A stretch of 64,000 bases of DNA from Dyadobacter sp. CY356 (GCF_021440195.1 NZ_JAJTSZ010000001.1:1116001-1180000), one strand, 5' to 3'. Positions 18,673 to 28,561 are shown, numbered from the stretch's first letter. Notes: a model not told the origin generated them from the letters alone. Translations and numbers: made by a program.

Positions 18673-20451
18673 TTAGTTATATCCCGGATTCTGTTTCAGC
18701 TTGGCTACGCCACCAACAACACTCATATCGATCTGGTATTGAGGAATAGGGTAGTAGACGTTTTTACTATTGGTAAATCTGGCCCCGTTTAAATCGGTGG
18801 TGATTTTAGATTCGTAAGAGAAAAAACCATTTAATTTCTGATCGGCTATTCCCCAGCGTACCAGATCAAAGAAGCGGTGGCCTTCCATGGCCAGCTCGAT
18901 GCCTCTTTCAAAATAAATCGCTTTCAAAGCATAGTCCTTGCCGCTGGCCGTAAATTTGCCAGCCGGATATGTTTTGATGGAATAATTTGCTGCGGGTTTG
19001 TCCGAAAATCCTGCCATTGGATCAGCTTCGTCCAAATATTGGTAAAGCCAGCCTGATGGTTTTGCCGCTCTTGCCCTTACCAGATTGACATAATCCTCTG
19101 CCTTTTGAAGGCTTCCTGCGTTTGTTTCGGCTTCGGCTGCCATCAGTAAGACATCTGCAAAACGGATCACCAGCACATTAATCGCATTGCCTGGTGCCCA
19201 CGAGCTTAGATCTGCATAAATATCCTGATTTTTCTGTCTGTGAATATTCTTTTTAGGCGCGTAAGGTCCCGCGTAAGCCTGGTCTCTGACCCAGTCCATT
19301 CCTGGAAAAAGTCCCCAGTCATGATAAGGAATGTCCCTTCGGCCAACAGTCCAGTCCAGACGCGGATCAAGTGTTCCTGCGTCAGGCGTGAAAGGTGCAG
19401 AAGAGGTAAGGCCCATATCATTTTTTACAGGGCTGCTGTTGGGGTCATCCAATAGTGGAAGCCCGTTAGCATCTGTGCGGTAGGAATTTACCAGCGCTTG
19501 TGATGGCTGATAAAATCCGCAGCAGCTGAAAGGGGCTCCGGTTCCATAAGGGAAATTCAGCATACCGCCACCATTGGCATTGGTAATATCCAGGGTGCCA
19601 TCGTTTGCTACCATTTGAATGGCAAATACAGATTCTGCATTGTTCTTGGTCGCCGCATCAAAATTATCCTTAAAATCTACCAGGCTGTATTTCAATCCGT
19701 TTGAAGTCACACCACTTGAAATCACATCTGTAAAAACGGGAATAGCCTCGGCAAATTTCTTTTGGTACAGATACGTTTTGCCAAGGTATGCGCCAGCGGC
19801 CCACTTATTAACCCGGCCAACCTGCGATTGTGTAGCGGGCAGATTCTCATAGGCAAATTTCAGATCTGTCTCAATCATAGGCCAGATGTCAACATCATTA
19901 GGCTGATTGAAGTCTGTCGTTTTCTCATCGATCCAGGGAACCATGTTCCACATTTTTTTCAGTTCAAAATAATAATGTCCACGAAGAAACCGTGCCTGTG
20001 CTTCAATCGGCGCTTTTTCTGATTCGGGCAGATCTTTTACAAGCGTCAAAACCCTTAAAACCGTGTTCGCCCGGGTAACACCTTCATACAAAGCTTTCCA
20101 TTTGGTATTAAAAAAACCATTGTCGGCACCCGAGGTGAAGGTTGCAATCGCAGCAATAGGCGTCTGATCGCCACCGTCACTTCCTTTGTGCGCATCACCA
20201 GCAGCCACTGCGCCATAGATCCAGTTGTCCGGAGCCGATTCCCAGCCGTTGCCACCGGTGAAATCGCCCTGACCGTCCAGAGCGGCATATGCACCGGTGA
20301 GCAGCGCATCAAGTCCTTTTGCGTTTGCCAAAACATCATCGCCCAAAGCTCCCTGAACGGGCTTGTCCAGAAAATCATCCTGGCAGGCCTGCAAGAAAAG
20401 CAGTGAAACGATCAAACAAAGCGTGGCTATATAGTTGAATATCTTTTTCAT
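18673..20451 (-). CDS. SusD/RagB-family nutrient-binding lipoprotein
   Basis: A 592-residue SusD partner of the STN-SusC encoded just upstream (19-bp gap). The ATG at 20451 gives the signal MKKIFNYIATLCLIVSLLFLQAC with lipobox Cys23, followed by QDDFLDKP, the standard mature SusD opening. The SusD-like and RagB domains run to the C-terminal LKQNPGYN. It is longer than the SusD at 6581 and has an insertion around a Cys-Cys pair (GAPFSCCGFYQ). Substrate unknown. It is the last gene of the sigma/FecR/SusCD set. Confidence 0.94.
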   Translation of the reverse strand: MKKIFNYIATLCLIVSLLFLQACQDDFLDKPVQGALGDDVLANAKGLDALLTGAYAALDGQGDFTGGNGWESAPDNWIYGAVAAGDAHKGSDGGDQTPIAAIATFTSGADNGFFNTKWKALYEGVTRANTVLRVLTLVKDLPESEKAPIEAQARFLRGHYYFELKKMWNMVPWIDEKTTDFNQPNDVDIWPMIETDLKFAYENLPATQSQVGRVNKWAAGAYLGKTYLYQKKFAEAIPVFTDVISSGVTSNGLKYSLVDFKDNFDAATKNNAESVFAIQMVANDGTLDITNANGGGMLNFPYGTGAPFSCCGFYQPSQALVNSYRTDANGLPLLDDPNSSPVKNDMGLTSSAPFTPDAGTLDPRLDWTVGRRDIPYHDWGLFPGMDWVRDQAYAGPYAPKKNIHRQKNQDIYADLSSWAPGNAINVLVIRFADVLLMAAEAETNAGSLQKAEDYVNLVRARAAKPSGWLYQYLDEADPMAGFSDKPAANYSIKTYPAGKFTASGKDYALKAIYFERGIELAMEGHRFFDLVRWGIADQKLNGFFSYESKITTDLNGARFTNSKNVYYPIPQYQIDMSVVGGVAKLKQNPGYN

Positions 20452-20470
20452 ATCTGTCGCGCTGTTCAAA

Positions 20471-23400
20471 TTAAAAAGTTAGATTGATACCCACTGTATA
20501 CTGGCGTGAGGAAGGGTAAGAACCTTCGTCCAGACCAATCACAGTCTGGCTGTTATCGCTGTTTCTGCTGATTTCAGGGTCAAGTCCGGAGTAACCTGTG
20601 ATGGTAAATAAATTGGTCGCCTGTAAATAAAGACGCAGCTGCTGCACCTTGATCTTTTTTAACAGTCCCGGAGCAAATGTGTAGCCGATCTGTACGTTTT
20701 TTGCACGCAGATAAGAACCGTCCTCGATAAAATAAGAGTTGGGAACGTTGATCGTGCTGAATGAGCTGGCATTTTCCTGGATAGGCGCCTTCGCATTATG
20801 ATTTTCCGGCGTCCATGAATTGTATAAGGCAGTTTTACTTTTTGCTCCTGAGCGTGAAGAGTTAAAATCGGTCCACCAAAGTGTCTGGTTCCATACTTCA
20901 TTACCCTGAACGCCATAAAGGAACATGCTGAAATCAAAGTTTTTGTAATTAAATGCAAGATTTAAACCGTAACTAAAATCGGGATTCGGATTACCCAGCA
21001 TGGTTCTGTCGGCAGAAGAAATCAAGCCATCACCATTGGTGTTCGCATACCGGAAGCGGCCCAGGGCAGCTCCTTCCTGATAAACCGCATCCGGGTTTCC
21101 GGTTTGTTTGACAGCAGTCGCATTGGCCTGATCGATCTCTTCCTGCGAGTTCCAGAACCCGGCAATCTTATATCCGAAAAACTGGCCAATCGAGTTTCCA
21201 ACCTGGTTTCTAACGATTGAAGCCCCGTCAAATCCACGGCCTTCCAGATCAAAGTAATTGGCGCTGTTGGTGACTTTTAAAATTTTATTATTGTAGGTTG
21301 TAAAGGTCAGCGTTGCATTCAGTTTCAGGTCTTTGGCCAGATCAAATCTTGAATTGACCTGGAGATCAATTCCCTTGTTTTTCATTTGACCAATGTTGAC
21401 AAATGGAACTGTTCCTCCTCCGGCAGTTCCTATCAAAGATGGGTTGAAAAGAAGATCTTTCACTTCCTTGATGTAATAATCAGCAATGATGTCAAGTTTT
21501 CCTTTAAAGAAAGTTGCGTCAACACCAATGTTGGTACTTACATTTTTCTCCCAGACAGCATCCGGATTTCCGATCTGTGATTTTTCAAAACCTTCCAGAG
21601 CACCCGAACCACCAGTCCCGTTAAGATCATAATAGGAACTGCGGCGGTTGGAGCCGTAGGTTGTAAACGCATTTGCAGATCCTACGTTGATCTGGTTTCC
21701 CATCACACCATAGTTGACGCGCAATTTCAGATCATCCAGCCAGCTGATTCCTTTCATAAAATTTTCCTGGGAAATCCGCCATCCTGCGCTGACAGCCGGA
21801 AACGTGCCATATCTTTTGTTAATGAACTTTGAGGATCCGTCCCGGCGGATAACAGCACCGAACAGATATTTATCAGCATAGATATAATCCACCCGGCTCA
21901 AAAGCGAGTAGAGCGCATCACCCGAGCGGCTGCTTTTGTTACTTCTCGTACCCGAACCTGTTGAAAGGTTCATATAATTTGGGTCGAAAGAGAAATAGCC
22001 CTGCGTGCTGCCACCCACATCATAGCCTTTGCTATCATAACTTTCAGTACCTGCAACGACTGTCAGCTCATGTTTGCCCATGGTTTTGTGAAAAGTCACA
22101 AGATTAGACCAGGTCCAGTTGTAGCCTGAGTAGGCTTCTTCGGTGTACGTGTTAGTATTGCTGTTTTCTTTGTTTTCGTAGGTTGGAAAATCAAAGTTTT
22201 GTGATCTTCCCGAATAATTCTCGCCCCCAAAACTGGAACGGAAAGTAAAGTATTTAAAAAGGTCGAATTCTGCGAAAACATTTCCAAAAAGTCTGTTGCT
22301 TAATCCTTTGTTATAGCGTGTACGTTCACGCATCGCAACCGGATTAAAAGCATCACCCATGCCGGAAGCACGGCTGCCCGCATAGTTTCCCATAATGTCA
22401 TGAACCGGAACGATGGGCTGCATTCTAAATGAAAACCCGATGGCTGAACCTCCATCCGATAAAGTACTTCTTGGGTTATCACTGATCGAGTAGGCCAGGT
22501 TTTCACCCACTCTGATGTGTTTGCCGATATTATACTGACTATTCGAGCGGATCGTATACCGTTTAAGGTAGGTGTTGGTAAGGGCGCCCTGCTGATTGAA
22601 ATAATTCAAAGAGAAAAGGTAATTTCCCTGATCACTTCCGCCACTCAGTGAAATATTATGACTTGTAGAGGGCGCTTTTTTAAAGATCTCGTGAAACCAG
22701 TCGGTCCCTGCTTTATTGGCTTTTACAATCTGGTTGAAAGTATTAAAATCATCAACCGAGGTGTAGTTGGGATTGACATAATAAAGTGACGGGTCTGTGG
22801 CCGGATCGCCTTCCTTGGCGCCAGTCGGCAGGATGTAGTCAGGCAGTACGGGCGTAGCGCCATAACCATACTGGTCATCACCCACAGCCAGACCTGAATT
22901 TTTTTGCACGTTAAATTTAAGCTGGGCTTGTTCCTGAGGCGAAAGCGTATTCCAGACATTACCACCCGGAGGGGTTTGCATGCCGTAATATGCCGTATAA
23001 TTTACCTTGACTTTATCTTTTCCTTTTTTGGTTGTAATGATGATCACGCCATTTGCCGCCCGCGAGCCATAGATTGATGCAGAACCTGCATCTTTGAGAA
23101 CCTGCATCGAGCCAATGTCATTTGGGTTTAAATCCGAAATGGATGTTGTCGGAACGCCATCGACCACATACAAAGGCGCATTGTTTCCAAAAGTGTTAAT
23201 TCCGCGGATCCTGATTTGAGGAGATTCGCCAGGCTGGCCGGAACCTAGAATGGTTACCCCCGAGGCGCGCCCCTGAAGCTGACTTGTCACTGTTCCGCTT
23301 GGCGTCTGGTTCAGCTGCTCTACATCAACGACGGAAACTGCGCCGATCAAATCTTTTTTTCGCTGTGAGCTGTAACCCGTCACGACCAGTTCTGACAGTG

Positions 23401-24034
23401 TGGAAACGTCAGGTTTCAAAACAATATCGACAACACCACGTGATCCGACCATTACTTCCTGGCCCATAAAACCTATGAAGCTGAAAATAAGGATCGACTC
23501 GTCGCCCGGGACATTGATCTGGTAATTACCATCCACATCAGTCATGGTACCTTCGTTGGAGCCTTTCAAACGGATGGCCACCGAAGGCAGCGATTCTCCC
23601 TTTTCATCCGTGACCCTGCCTTTTACCAGCCTGAGGTTAACCTGAGAGGAAAGGTCTTTGGCCTGCTGAATCATTTCAGCTTTGGTCTTCTGGGTGATAC
23701 CGATCATGTTGCCAACTTGCTTGAATTCCAGTGAAGTTTGCTTTTCAATGAGCTTCAATATATCATCCAGCGGCAGTCCGACGGCATAAAGCGTGATCTG
23801 GGGCGTGTTTCGGATCAGTTTTTCATCAAATGCAAAGGTAACATGGGTTTGCTGCTCTATCTGGCGGAGCACATTTTTGACCCTTGTCTGACGTACATCC
23901 ATATGCACGTGCTGGGCTTCACTGGGACTGGCCGCCAGTAATGCCGCAGTCAATAGGTTAATGCCTAAAATTAGCGTAGAAATGCGCATACATTTTTTCA
24001 ATAAGGGGAGTCCCTTACGGTAATAATTCACCAT
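20471..24034 (-). CDS. SusC/RagA-family TonB-linked transporter with STN signalling domain
   Basis: A 1187-residue transducer-type SusC. Order of parts: signal peptide ending SEAQ (about 1-40), STN domain (about 48-112: VKNVLRQIEQQTHVTFAFDE then the LPLDDILKLIEKQT helix), carboxypeptidase-regulatory-like domain (about 137-212), plug (about 215-345, with LKDAGSASIYGSRAANG), and the barrel to the C-terminal Phe. The STN domain of such proteins contacts the C-terminal part of a FecR anti-sigma factor when substrate binds, and the matching FecR and ECF sigma genes lie directly upstream. This is therefore a self-inducing import system. The substrate cannot be read from the sequence, and no hydrolase is encoded beside it. 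Confidence 0.95.
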   Translation of the reverse strand: MVNYYRKGLPLLKKCMRISTLILGINLLTAALLAASPSEAQHVHMDVRQTRVKNVLRQIEQQTHVTFAFDEKLIRNTPQITLYAVGLPLDDILKLIEKQTSLEFKQVGNMIGITQKTKAEMIQQAKDLSSQVNLRLVKGRVTDEKGESLPSVAIRLKGSNEGTMTDVDGNYQINVPGDESILIFSFIGFMGQEVMVGSRGVVDIVLKPDVSTLSELVVTGYSSQRKKDLIGAVSVVDVEQLNQTPSGTVTSQLQGRASGVTILGSGQPGESPQIRIRGINTFGNNAPLYVVDGVPTTSISDLNPNDIGSMQVLKDAGSASIYGSRAANGVIIITTKKGKDKVKVNYTAYYGMQTPPGGNVWNTLSPQEQAQLKFNVQKNSGLAVGDDQYGYGATPVLPDYILPTGAKEGDPATDPSLYYVNPNYTSVDDFNTFNQIVKANKAGTDWFHEIFKKAPSTSHNISLSGGSDQGNYLFSLNYFNQQGALTNTYLKRYTIRSNSQYNIGKHIRVGENLAYSISDNPRSTLSDGGSAIGFSFRMQPIVPVHDIMGNYAGSRASGMGDAFNPVAMRERTRYNKGLSNRLFGNVFAEFDLFKYFTFRSSFGGENYSGRSQNFDFPTYENKENSNTNTYTEEAYSGYNWTWSNLVTFHKTMGKHELTVVAGTESYDSKGYDVGGSTQGYFSFDPNYMNLSTGSGTRSNKSSRSGDALYSLLSRVDYIYADKYLFGAVIRRDGSSKFINKRYGTFPAVSAGWRISQENFMKGISWLDDLKLRVNYGVMGNQINVGSANAFTTYGSNRRSSYYDLNGTGGSGALEGFEKSQIGNPDAVWEKNVSTNIGVDATFFKGKLDIIADYYIKEVKDLLFNPSLIGTAGGGTVPFVNIGQMKNKGIDLQVNSRFDLAKDLKLNATLTFTTYNNKILKVTNSANYFDLEGRGFDGASIVRNQVGNSIGQFFGYKIAGFWNSQEEIDQANATAVKQTGNPDAVYQEGAALGRFRYANTNGDGLISSADRTMLGNPNPDFSYGLNLAFNYKNFDFSMFLYGVQGNEVWNQTLWWTDFNSSRSGAKSKTALYNSWTPENHNAKAPIQENASSFSTINVPNSYFIEDGSYLRAKNVQIGYTFAPGLLKKIKVQQLRLYLQATNLFTITGYSGLDPEISRNSDNSQTVIGLDEGSYPSSRQYTVGINLTF

Positions 24035-24127
24035 ATTTGTCTGATGTTTAATGGTTAAACGCTTAAACGTTACCCTTTCTGACTGTTGATGGTTCGAAGC
24101 ATTGCACAGCAGAAGAGGCTATTTATT

Positions 24128-24159
24128 CCGGGGACATTTGCCGTGTTCCCGGTTTTTTT
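24128..24159 (+). terminator. Terminator-like hairpin between fecR and susC, oriented against the genes
   Basis: Arms CCGGGGACA (24128-24136) and TGTTCCCGG (24144-24152) pair over 9 bp with one G-U, with a 7-nt loop, followed by seven T on the plus strand. As a plus-strand RNA it is a textbook intrinsic terminator. In the minus-strand mRNA of fecR-susC the G-U becomes a mismatch and no U-run follows. It could end an antisense transcript or act as a processing hairpin; no plus-strand gene lies upstream. Confidence 0.55.
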
Positions 24160-24202
24160 ATGAGCAGTATCTTCCTTGAAAACCTGCCTGATCTTTTGCT
24201 GT

Positions 24203-25180
24203 CTATCTGATTACAATGGTGCTGTCGTTTAGTTGTGAATAGTTAAATTTCTTTGAAAAGCTCAGCACTTTCAGCACATCGGGTAAGGGCTGATTGTCCA
24301 GCGTAAGCGATATTTTTTCTTGTGCAAGTACTTGATTTTCAACGACGATGTGCTGGTTGTATTTTCTTTCCAGCGCGCGGAAAACTTCTGAAAGCAGCTC
24401 ATCTTCCAGCACCGTGCGGTTATCTTTCCAGGGCGCAATGGCCGGTGGACTTATTTCATTGATTTTGATTTCTAATTTTTCATGCTGAACCACAATCTGT
24501 TTGTCAGGAAGTAGCATGATGGCAGGTTTTCCGGGTTGATTATGCAAAGTCACACCTACTTTTCCGGATTTTACGGTAACCTTCGACTGCTGATCGTTAT
24601 CATAAGCTTTCACATCAAACGAAGTACCCAGCACAGTCACATCCAGCTTTTTTGTTCTGACCACAAATGGCCGTTTGGATTCATGTACCACATCAAAAAA
24701 TGCCTGGCCATTGAGCAGATGGATCTCCCGAAGATTCGGTGGAAATGTTTTTGCGAACCTGACAGTTGATCCTGAATTAAGCCATAGTTTGGACCCATCC
24801 GATAGTTGGATAGAGATCGTCTGGCCAAAGGGGGCATGTACGAGCTGCATGGAATCTTCCAGGTCGGGCTTTTTTCTCAGAAAAATCAGCATGAGAATTA
24901 AAACGGCTGCCGCAGAAACTGCCCAAAGCAGGGGTCTTCTGAATACACTGCGCTGGACCACAGGTTGCTGAATCTCGTTTTTGGATATGCGCTCTTTTAA
25001 CTTGCCAAAAATGTTTTGCTTTAACTGTTCAGGAGTCTTATAGCTGTCAGAAAAAACCTGTTCGGCCTGATCTGAGGAAGTGATGCTGTCATACCAGCTG
25101 TGCAGGAGCTGTTTTTCCTCCTGGCTGGCGGTTCCATCCAGAAACTTTTGTGCCAATATTTTTAGATACTCCTGATTCAT
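24203..25180 (-). CDS. FecR-family anti-sigma factor
   Basis: A 325-residue inner-membrane regulator. An N-terminal cytoplasmic helical region (about 1-80, sigma-binding) is followed by one membrane helix (about 84-101, LLWAVSAAAVLILMLIFL). Then come a periplasmic FecR beta domain (about 110-215, with LSDGSKLWLNSGS and LLNGQAFFDV) and a C-terminal DUF4974 STN-like domain (about 255-325) that meets the STN domain of the SusC transducer. It lies 98 bp after the ECF sigma gene and about 170 bp before the STN-SusC gene, so the partner assignment is strong. Confidence 0.93.
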   Translation of the reverse strand: MNQEYLKILAQKFLDGTASQEEKQLLHSWYDSITSSDQAEQVFSDSYKTPEQLKQNIFGKLKERISKNEIQQPVVQRSVFRRPLLWAVSAAAVLILMLIFLRKKPDLEDSMQLVHAPFGQTISIQLSDGSKLWLNSGSTVRFAKTFPPNLREIHLLNGQAFFDVVHESKRPFVVRTKKLDVTVLGTSFDVKAYDNDQQSKVTVKSGKVGVTLHNQPGKPAIMLLPDKQIVVQHEKLEIKINEISPPAIAPWKDNRTVLEDELLSEVFRALERKYNQHIVVENQVLAQEKISLTLDNQPLPDVLKVLSFSKKFNYSQLNDSTIVIR

Positions 25181-25278
25181 GCTTACCTGGGATTGATCCT
25201 CTGTTAAGCGTAGAGTATAGAAGTAAGTAAAACCCCTTAGTTGAAGTGAAAAATTTTTTAATTATTGAAAATTGCAGT

Positions 25279-25863
25279 TCAGAGTTGGGCCAAAATGAAG
25301 ATCTGTAAAATAAAATTTATTGGATCGCTCAGACTTGCGCGCACTACTTTCAATGCTTTTGTAAGATGCGCCTCTGCGGTTTTTGGTGAGATTTGAAGCT
25401 CCTGACAAATGTCTGCCAAAGAGCGGTCTTCAAGTTTATTGTATTGAAAGACAAGCCTGCATTTTTCTGAAAGCTGGTTGGTCAGCGTTGTTATGATCTC
25501 CAGTAACAGTTTATTTTCAATATCTTTTTCAATGGAAATAAAAGGCGTGGTTGTATATCGCACTTCGCTTTCGTAGACCTGTTGTTTTTTCATTTTCGAA
25601 AGCGACCGGTAAACCTCATACCTGAGCATGGCCGCCAGATATTGCCCGAGACTGGCGATATTTAAGGTTTCTTTTTTAGTCCATAACAATAAAAAAACAT
25701 CCTGAGTAATCTCTTCCGCGATTTGTGAAGATTTAACTATGCGGTGGGCGGTATAGAACAATTTGTCCCAATACCTATTGTAGATTGCTTCGAACGCGGC
25801 CTGTTCACCCGTTTTTAACAAATCGGTCAATGCATCGTCAGAAAGCTGATCGTAATCTACCAT
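25279..25863 (-). CDS. RNA polymerase sigma factor, ECF family (FecI-like)
   Basis: A 194-residue sigma-70 of the extracytoplasmic-function class. Region 2 is seen at about 20-90 (IAEEITQDVFLLLWTKKE) and region 4 at about 125-175 (LEDRSLADICQELQISPKTAEAHL). Region 3 is absent, as normal for ECF factors. It is the first gene of the sigma - FecR - STN-SusC - SusD series on the minus strand and presumably drives transcription of the SusCD genes when FecR releases it. The target promoter was not identified. Confidence 0.94.
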   Translation of the reverse strand: MVDYDQLSDDALTDLLKTGEQAAFEAIYNRYWDKLFYTAHRIVKSSQIAEEITQDVFLLLWTKKETLNIASLGQYLAAMLRYEVYRSLSKMKKQQVYESEVRYTTTPFISIEKDIENKLLLEIITTLTNQLSEKCRLVFQYNKLEDRSLADICQELQISPKTAEAHLTKALKVVRASLSDPINFILQIFILAQL

Positions 25864-26116
25864 GCCTTTAAGTTGTTTAGCGGGTGCCGGGTTTAGTTAT
25901 GAATATAAATTAATAATTTCAAGGATAAATTAGATTTATACTTTAATTTGGAATTATTATTCTATATCAGAATAAAGTTAACTAAAATCAGATTAATTGC
26001 AATATTTAATTTGGTATTACTGCATATTAATTACCGATACCAGCACTGTTTTACTTCCGGGCAAAAGGCATTATCCAGCTCGTTATTAAATTGAACAAGC
26101 TGTTAAACCGATGTTT

Positions 26117-26992
26117 CTAGGCCTTATTATGGGTAATAATGGTATTCATCCAGAAATGACAGATTAAGGAAAAAAATGAAAACCACATCGTTAAGTCCTT
26201 ATTTTTGCTCATAAAGGCATTTGCCTGGTACCGGTAGCAATCCCTGACATCATCAGCATCACTCGAATGGCTCAATACGATCACCGGGATAGTCATCAGA
26301 TTTTTTAGTATCAAAAAATCCTTGATAATTTTCAGAAGAGCCAAACCATTTGCCCTTTCCGGAAGATACAGGTCTAGAAGAATCATATCCGGAGGCTTGC
26401 TGTATTGTAGCCATCTTGAAGAAATCAGATCCAGAGCCGTTGACTGATCGGCTGCACTTAATATTTGTGCATTTGGCAGACAATTTTTTAAAGCCAGATT
26501 GATCAGATTACTTTGATCAGCATTGTCATCAATCACTAAAATTGTTTTTGCAGAAAGACTACCAGCTGCAACCGGATTATCAAACGCCGGATAGTCATTT
26601 AAAAAACAAACGGCGACCGCCTTGGCAATATCCTCATATTCACTTATTTTGAATGGCTTTTTAACGTAAGCATTTATCCCATTATCATAGGCATTTTTGA
26701 CCTGCTCGCGGTCTGAGGCCGTCGATATCAATATAACAGGGATGTGGGCCAGATCCGGAATAGATTTAAGTATCGTAAGTGCTTCCAGACCATTCATTCT
26801 GGGCATGTTCATATCCATGAGCACAACAATCTGACCCGAATTTACACCCATTGTAATCTGATCGACAAAATCAGCGCCGTCACAAGCCTCCCGGATCGTT
26901 GCGTCGGGGATGACACTTGTAATAGACTCTTTTAAAAGAAGTCTGTCATCCTCATCATCGTCAACGATATAAATTATTTTGTCAAGCTTCAT
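26117..26992 (-). CDS. Response regulator with two receiver domains and no output domain
   Basis: A 291-residue protein made of two receiver domains in tandem. The first (about 1-130) has the acidic pocket DDDEDD and phospho-acceptor Asp60 (VVLMDMNMP). The second (about 148-285) has DDNADQ and Asp207 (MILLDLYLP). The second is less regular at its end, where the Lys and helix 5 are short. No DNA-binding or enzymatic output is present, so it probably works as a phosphate-relay or sink protein. It is divergent from the histidine kinase gene at 27195, the likely partner. Confidence 0.9.
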   Translation of the reverse strand: MKLDKIIYIVDDDEDDRLLLKESITSVIPDATIREACDGADFVDQITMGVNSGQIVVLMDMNMPRMNGLEALTILKSIPDLAHIPVILISTASDREQVKNAYDNGINAYVKKPFKISEYEDIAKAVAVCFLNDYPAFDNPVAAGSLSAKTILVIDDNADQSNLINLALKNCLPNAQILSAADQSTALDLISSRWLQYSKPPDMILLDLYLPERANGLALLKIIKDFLILKNLMTIPVIVLSHSSDADDVRDCYRYQANAFMSKNKDLTMWFSFFSLICHFWMNTIITHNKA

Positions 26993-27023
26993 TCAATCAG
27001 ATTATTTTCACAGATCTTGGCCG

Positions 27024-27057
27024 TTGAAAGCCGTCAGGGCCGAAATTAGTACTTTTG
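27024..27057 (+). promoter_or_regulatory. Promoter candidate for the RsbRD-type histidine kinase
   Basis: TACTTTTG at 27050-27057 matches the Bacteroidota -7 element TAnnTTTG and is followed by CA, as often seen. A TTG at 27024-27026 could serve as the -33 element, with a spacer of 23, somewhat long. The start site would be near 27063, leaving a leader of about 130 nt before the ATG at 27195. Confidence 0.45.
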
Positions 27058-27194
27058 CAGCATTTTTTCATAAAAGTCACTGTTGGTATGAAATTTTTGA
27101 TCAAATAAATATTTTACAGATATTGGGTCAGCGATGCAAGTTTGAAGATTATGAATTGTTGACGCAATGGGGGATAAGCTTTTAAAATTAAAAT

Positions 27195-28481
27195 ATGGCA
27201 GAAAATTCAAAAAGTGAGCAGGTTTTAGCTTTGGTTGGCTTTCTTCGCTCCAAACGAGAGAGCATTTTAAACTACTGGCGTCAGGTTTGTGAACAGGATG
27301 AAAATCTGAACAGTAAAGCAAGTTATTCAAGGGAAGAATTCAATGACCAGGTTCCGCTTTTATTAAACATCATCGAGAAAGATTTGCTTGATGAGCCCAG
27401 TGAAAATGATCTGATCCAGGTGGCCAATGAACACGGCCTACACAGGTGGCAGTCAGGTTATGATCTGCATGAGCTGATTATTGAATTTGAGCTTTTATTT
27501 AAAATTCTGCTCGATCAGACCCAGCAGTTCATTGAAAGCAATTTAGACTTTGAGCAGCAGTCTGTTTTAAAGGTTAATCGTAAAATTTTTGGAGCTTATT
27601 CTGATTCTATCAGAGGAAGTGTTACCTATTATAATAAACTCAAACAAACCGCAGCGGTAGAACAGGCAGCCAATTTGCAAAATGCGGTTGATCAGCTCGA
27701 GCATCTTGGGCAAACCCGAATTGAACAGCTGCGCCATAGCTCACATGATCTGCGTTCAAGTTTTAGTACGCTTTTTCTTGCCTCGCAGCTTTTAGAAACG
27801 CCTTCCTCGGAGGAAAATCGGGCTGAACTTGTCTCAATGGTTAATAGGAATTTATCTTCAATCCGTGAGCTTTTGTTACAGCTGACAGATTTTTCAAGAA
27901 TTGAAGCTGGTCTGGAAACTCTTGAAATTAAAGAATTTGACGTGTCAGAACTTTTAAATTCATTAATAAAAACCGCTGCGCCACTTGCTGAAAATAAGAA
28001 TATTGTCCTGGAAGGGCAGGGGCCAGATCAGCTGGTGGTAAGCAGCGATCCTGTGCAAATACAAAGGATCTTTCAAAATTTAATCCACAACGCACTGAAA
28101 TATACTAATGTCGGTGGGGTCTATGTGAGCTGGGCCAAGGAAAATGAATCGCGCTGGCTATTAAGTATCCAGGATACCGGACAAGGATTTGAAATCAACA
28201 GTACGGCAAATCTTTTGGCAGAACAATTAAAACCTGCCATCAGTACCACGGCTGTTCACCGTGAAAATATCATGGCAGAAAAACCAGCGCCAGCCGGATC
28301 TGAGATTGTTATGAACAAGCACTTTAAAGAAAGTGAAGGATTGGGTATTGTAATTGTAAAGAAAATCTGTGAGCTGATGAAAGCTACTATGGATATTGAG
28401 AGCAGTCCTCAGAAAGGTACGCTGATTCGTATCCGGTTTCAGTTGAAACAAGAGCCTAATAAAATGGTCAAATCTAATTGA
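27195..28481 (+). CDS. Sensor histidine kinase with N-terminal RsbRD-type domain
   Basis: A soluble 428-residue kinase without membrane helices. The N-terminal about 115 residues (VGFLRSKRESILNYWRQV, then WQSGYDLHELIIEFELLF) match the RsbRD/RsbRA N-terminal globular domain, a sensory module. A coiled linker follows, then the dimerisation/phospho-acceptor helix with His184 (HSSHDLRSSF) and the HATPase domain with N box (FQNLIHNALKYT), G1 (DTGQGFEI) and G2 (GLGIVIVKKI). The loop between G1 and G2 is unusually long, about 50 residues. It is divergent from the two-receiver protein gene (200-bp gap), so a cytosolic relay between them is likely. Confidence 0.9.
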   Translation: MAENSKSEQVLALVGFLRSKRESILNYWRQVCEQDENLNSKASYSREEFNDQVPLLLNIIEKDLLDEPSENDLIQVANEHGLHRWQSGYDLHELIIEFELLFKILLDQTQQFIESNLDFEQQSVLKVNRKIFGAYSDSIRGSVTYYNKLKQTAAVEQAANLQNAVDQLEHLGQTRIEQLRHSSHDLRSSFSTLFLASQLLETPSSEENRAELVSMVNRNLSSIRELLLQLTDFSRIEAGLETLEIKEFDVSELLNSLIKTAAPLAENKNIVLEGQGPDQLVVSSDPVQIQRIFQNLIHNALKYTNVGGVYVSWAKENESRWLLSIQDTGQGFEINSTANLLAEQLKPAISTTAVHRENIMAEKPAPAGSEIVMNKHFKESEGLGIVIVKKICELMKATMDIESSPQKGTLIRIRFQLKQEPNKMVKSN

Positions 28482-28536
28482 ATGAATTCTGAGTAATATA
28501 AATCGGCTGGCCATTCAGTATTAAAAATTTACAAAA

Positions 28537-28561
28537 AACCGCACTGTTTCCAGTTGCGGTT
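28537..28561. terminator. Bidirectional terminator hairpin
   Basis: Arms AACCGCACTG (28537-28546) and CAGTTGCGGTT (28551-28561) pair with one bulged T around a TTTC loop. A T-run follows on the plus strand shortly after (TGTATGTTTTTT) and an A-run precedes the stem, giving a T-run on the minus strand. It sits between convergent genes, the histidine kinase and the propeller protein. Confidence 0.75.
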
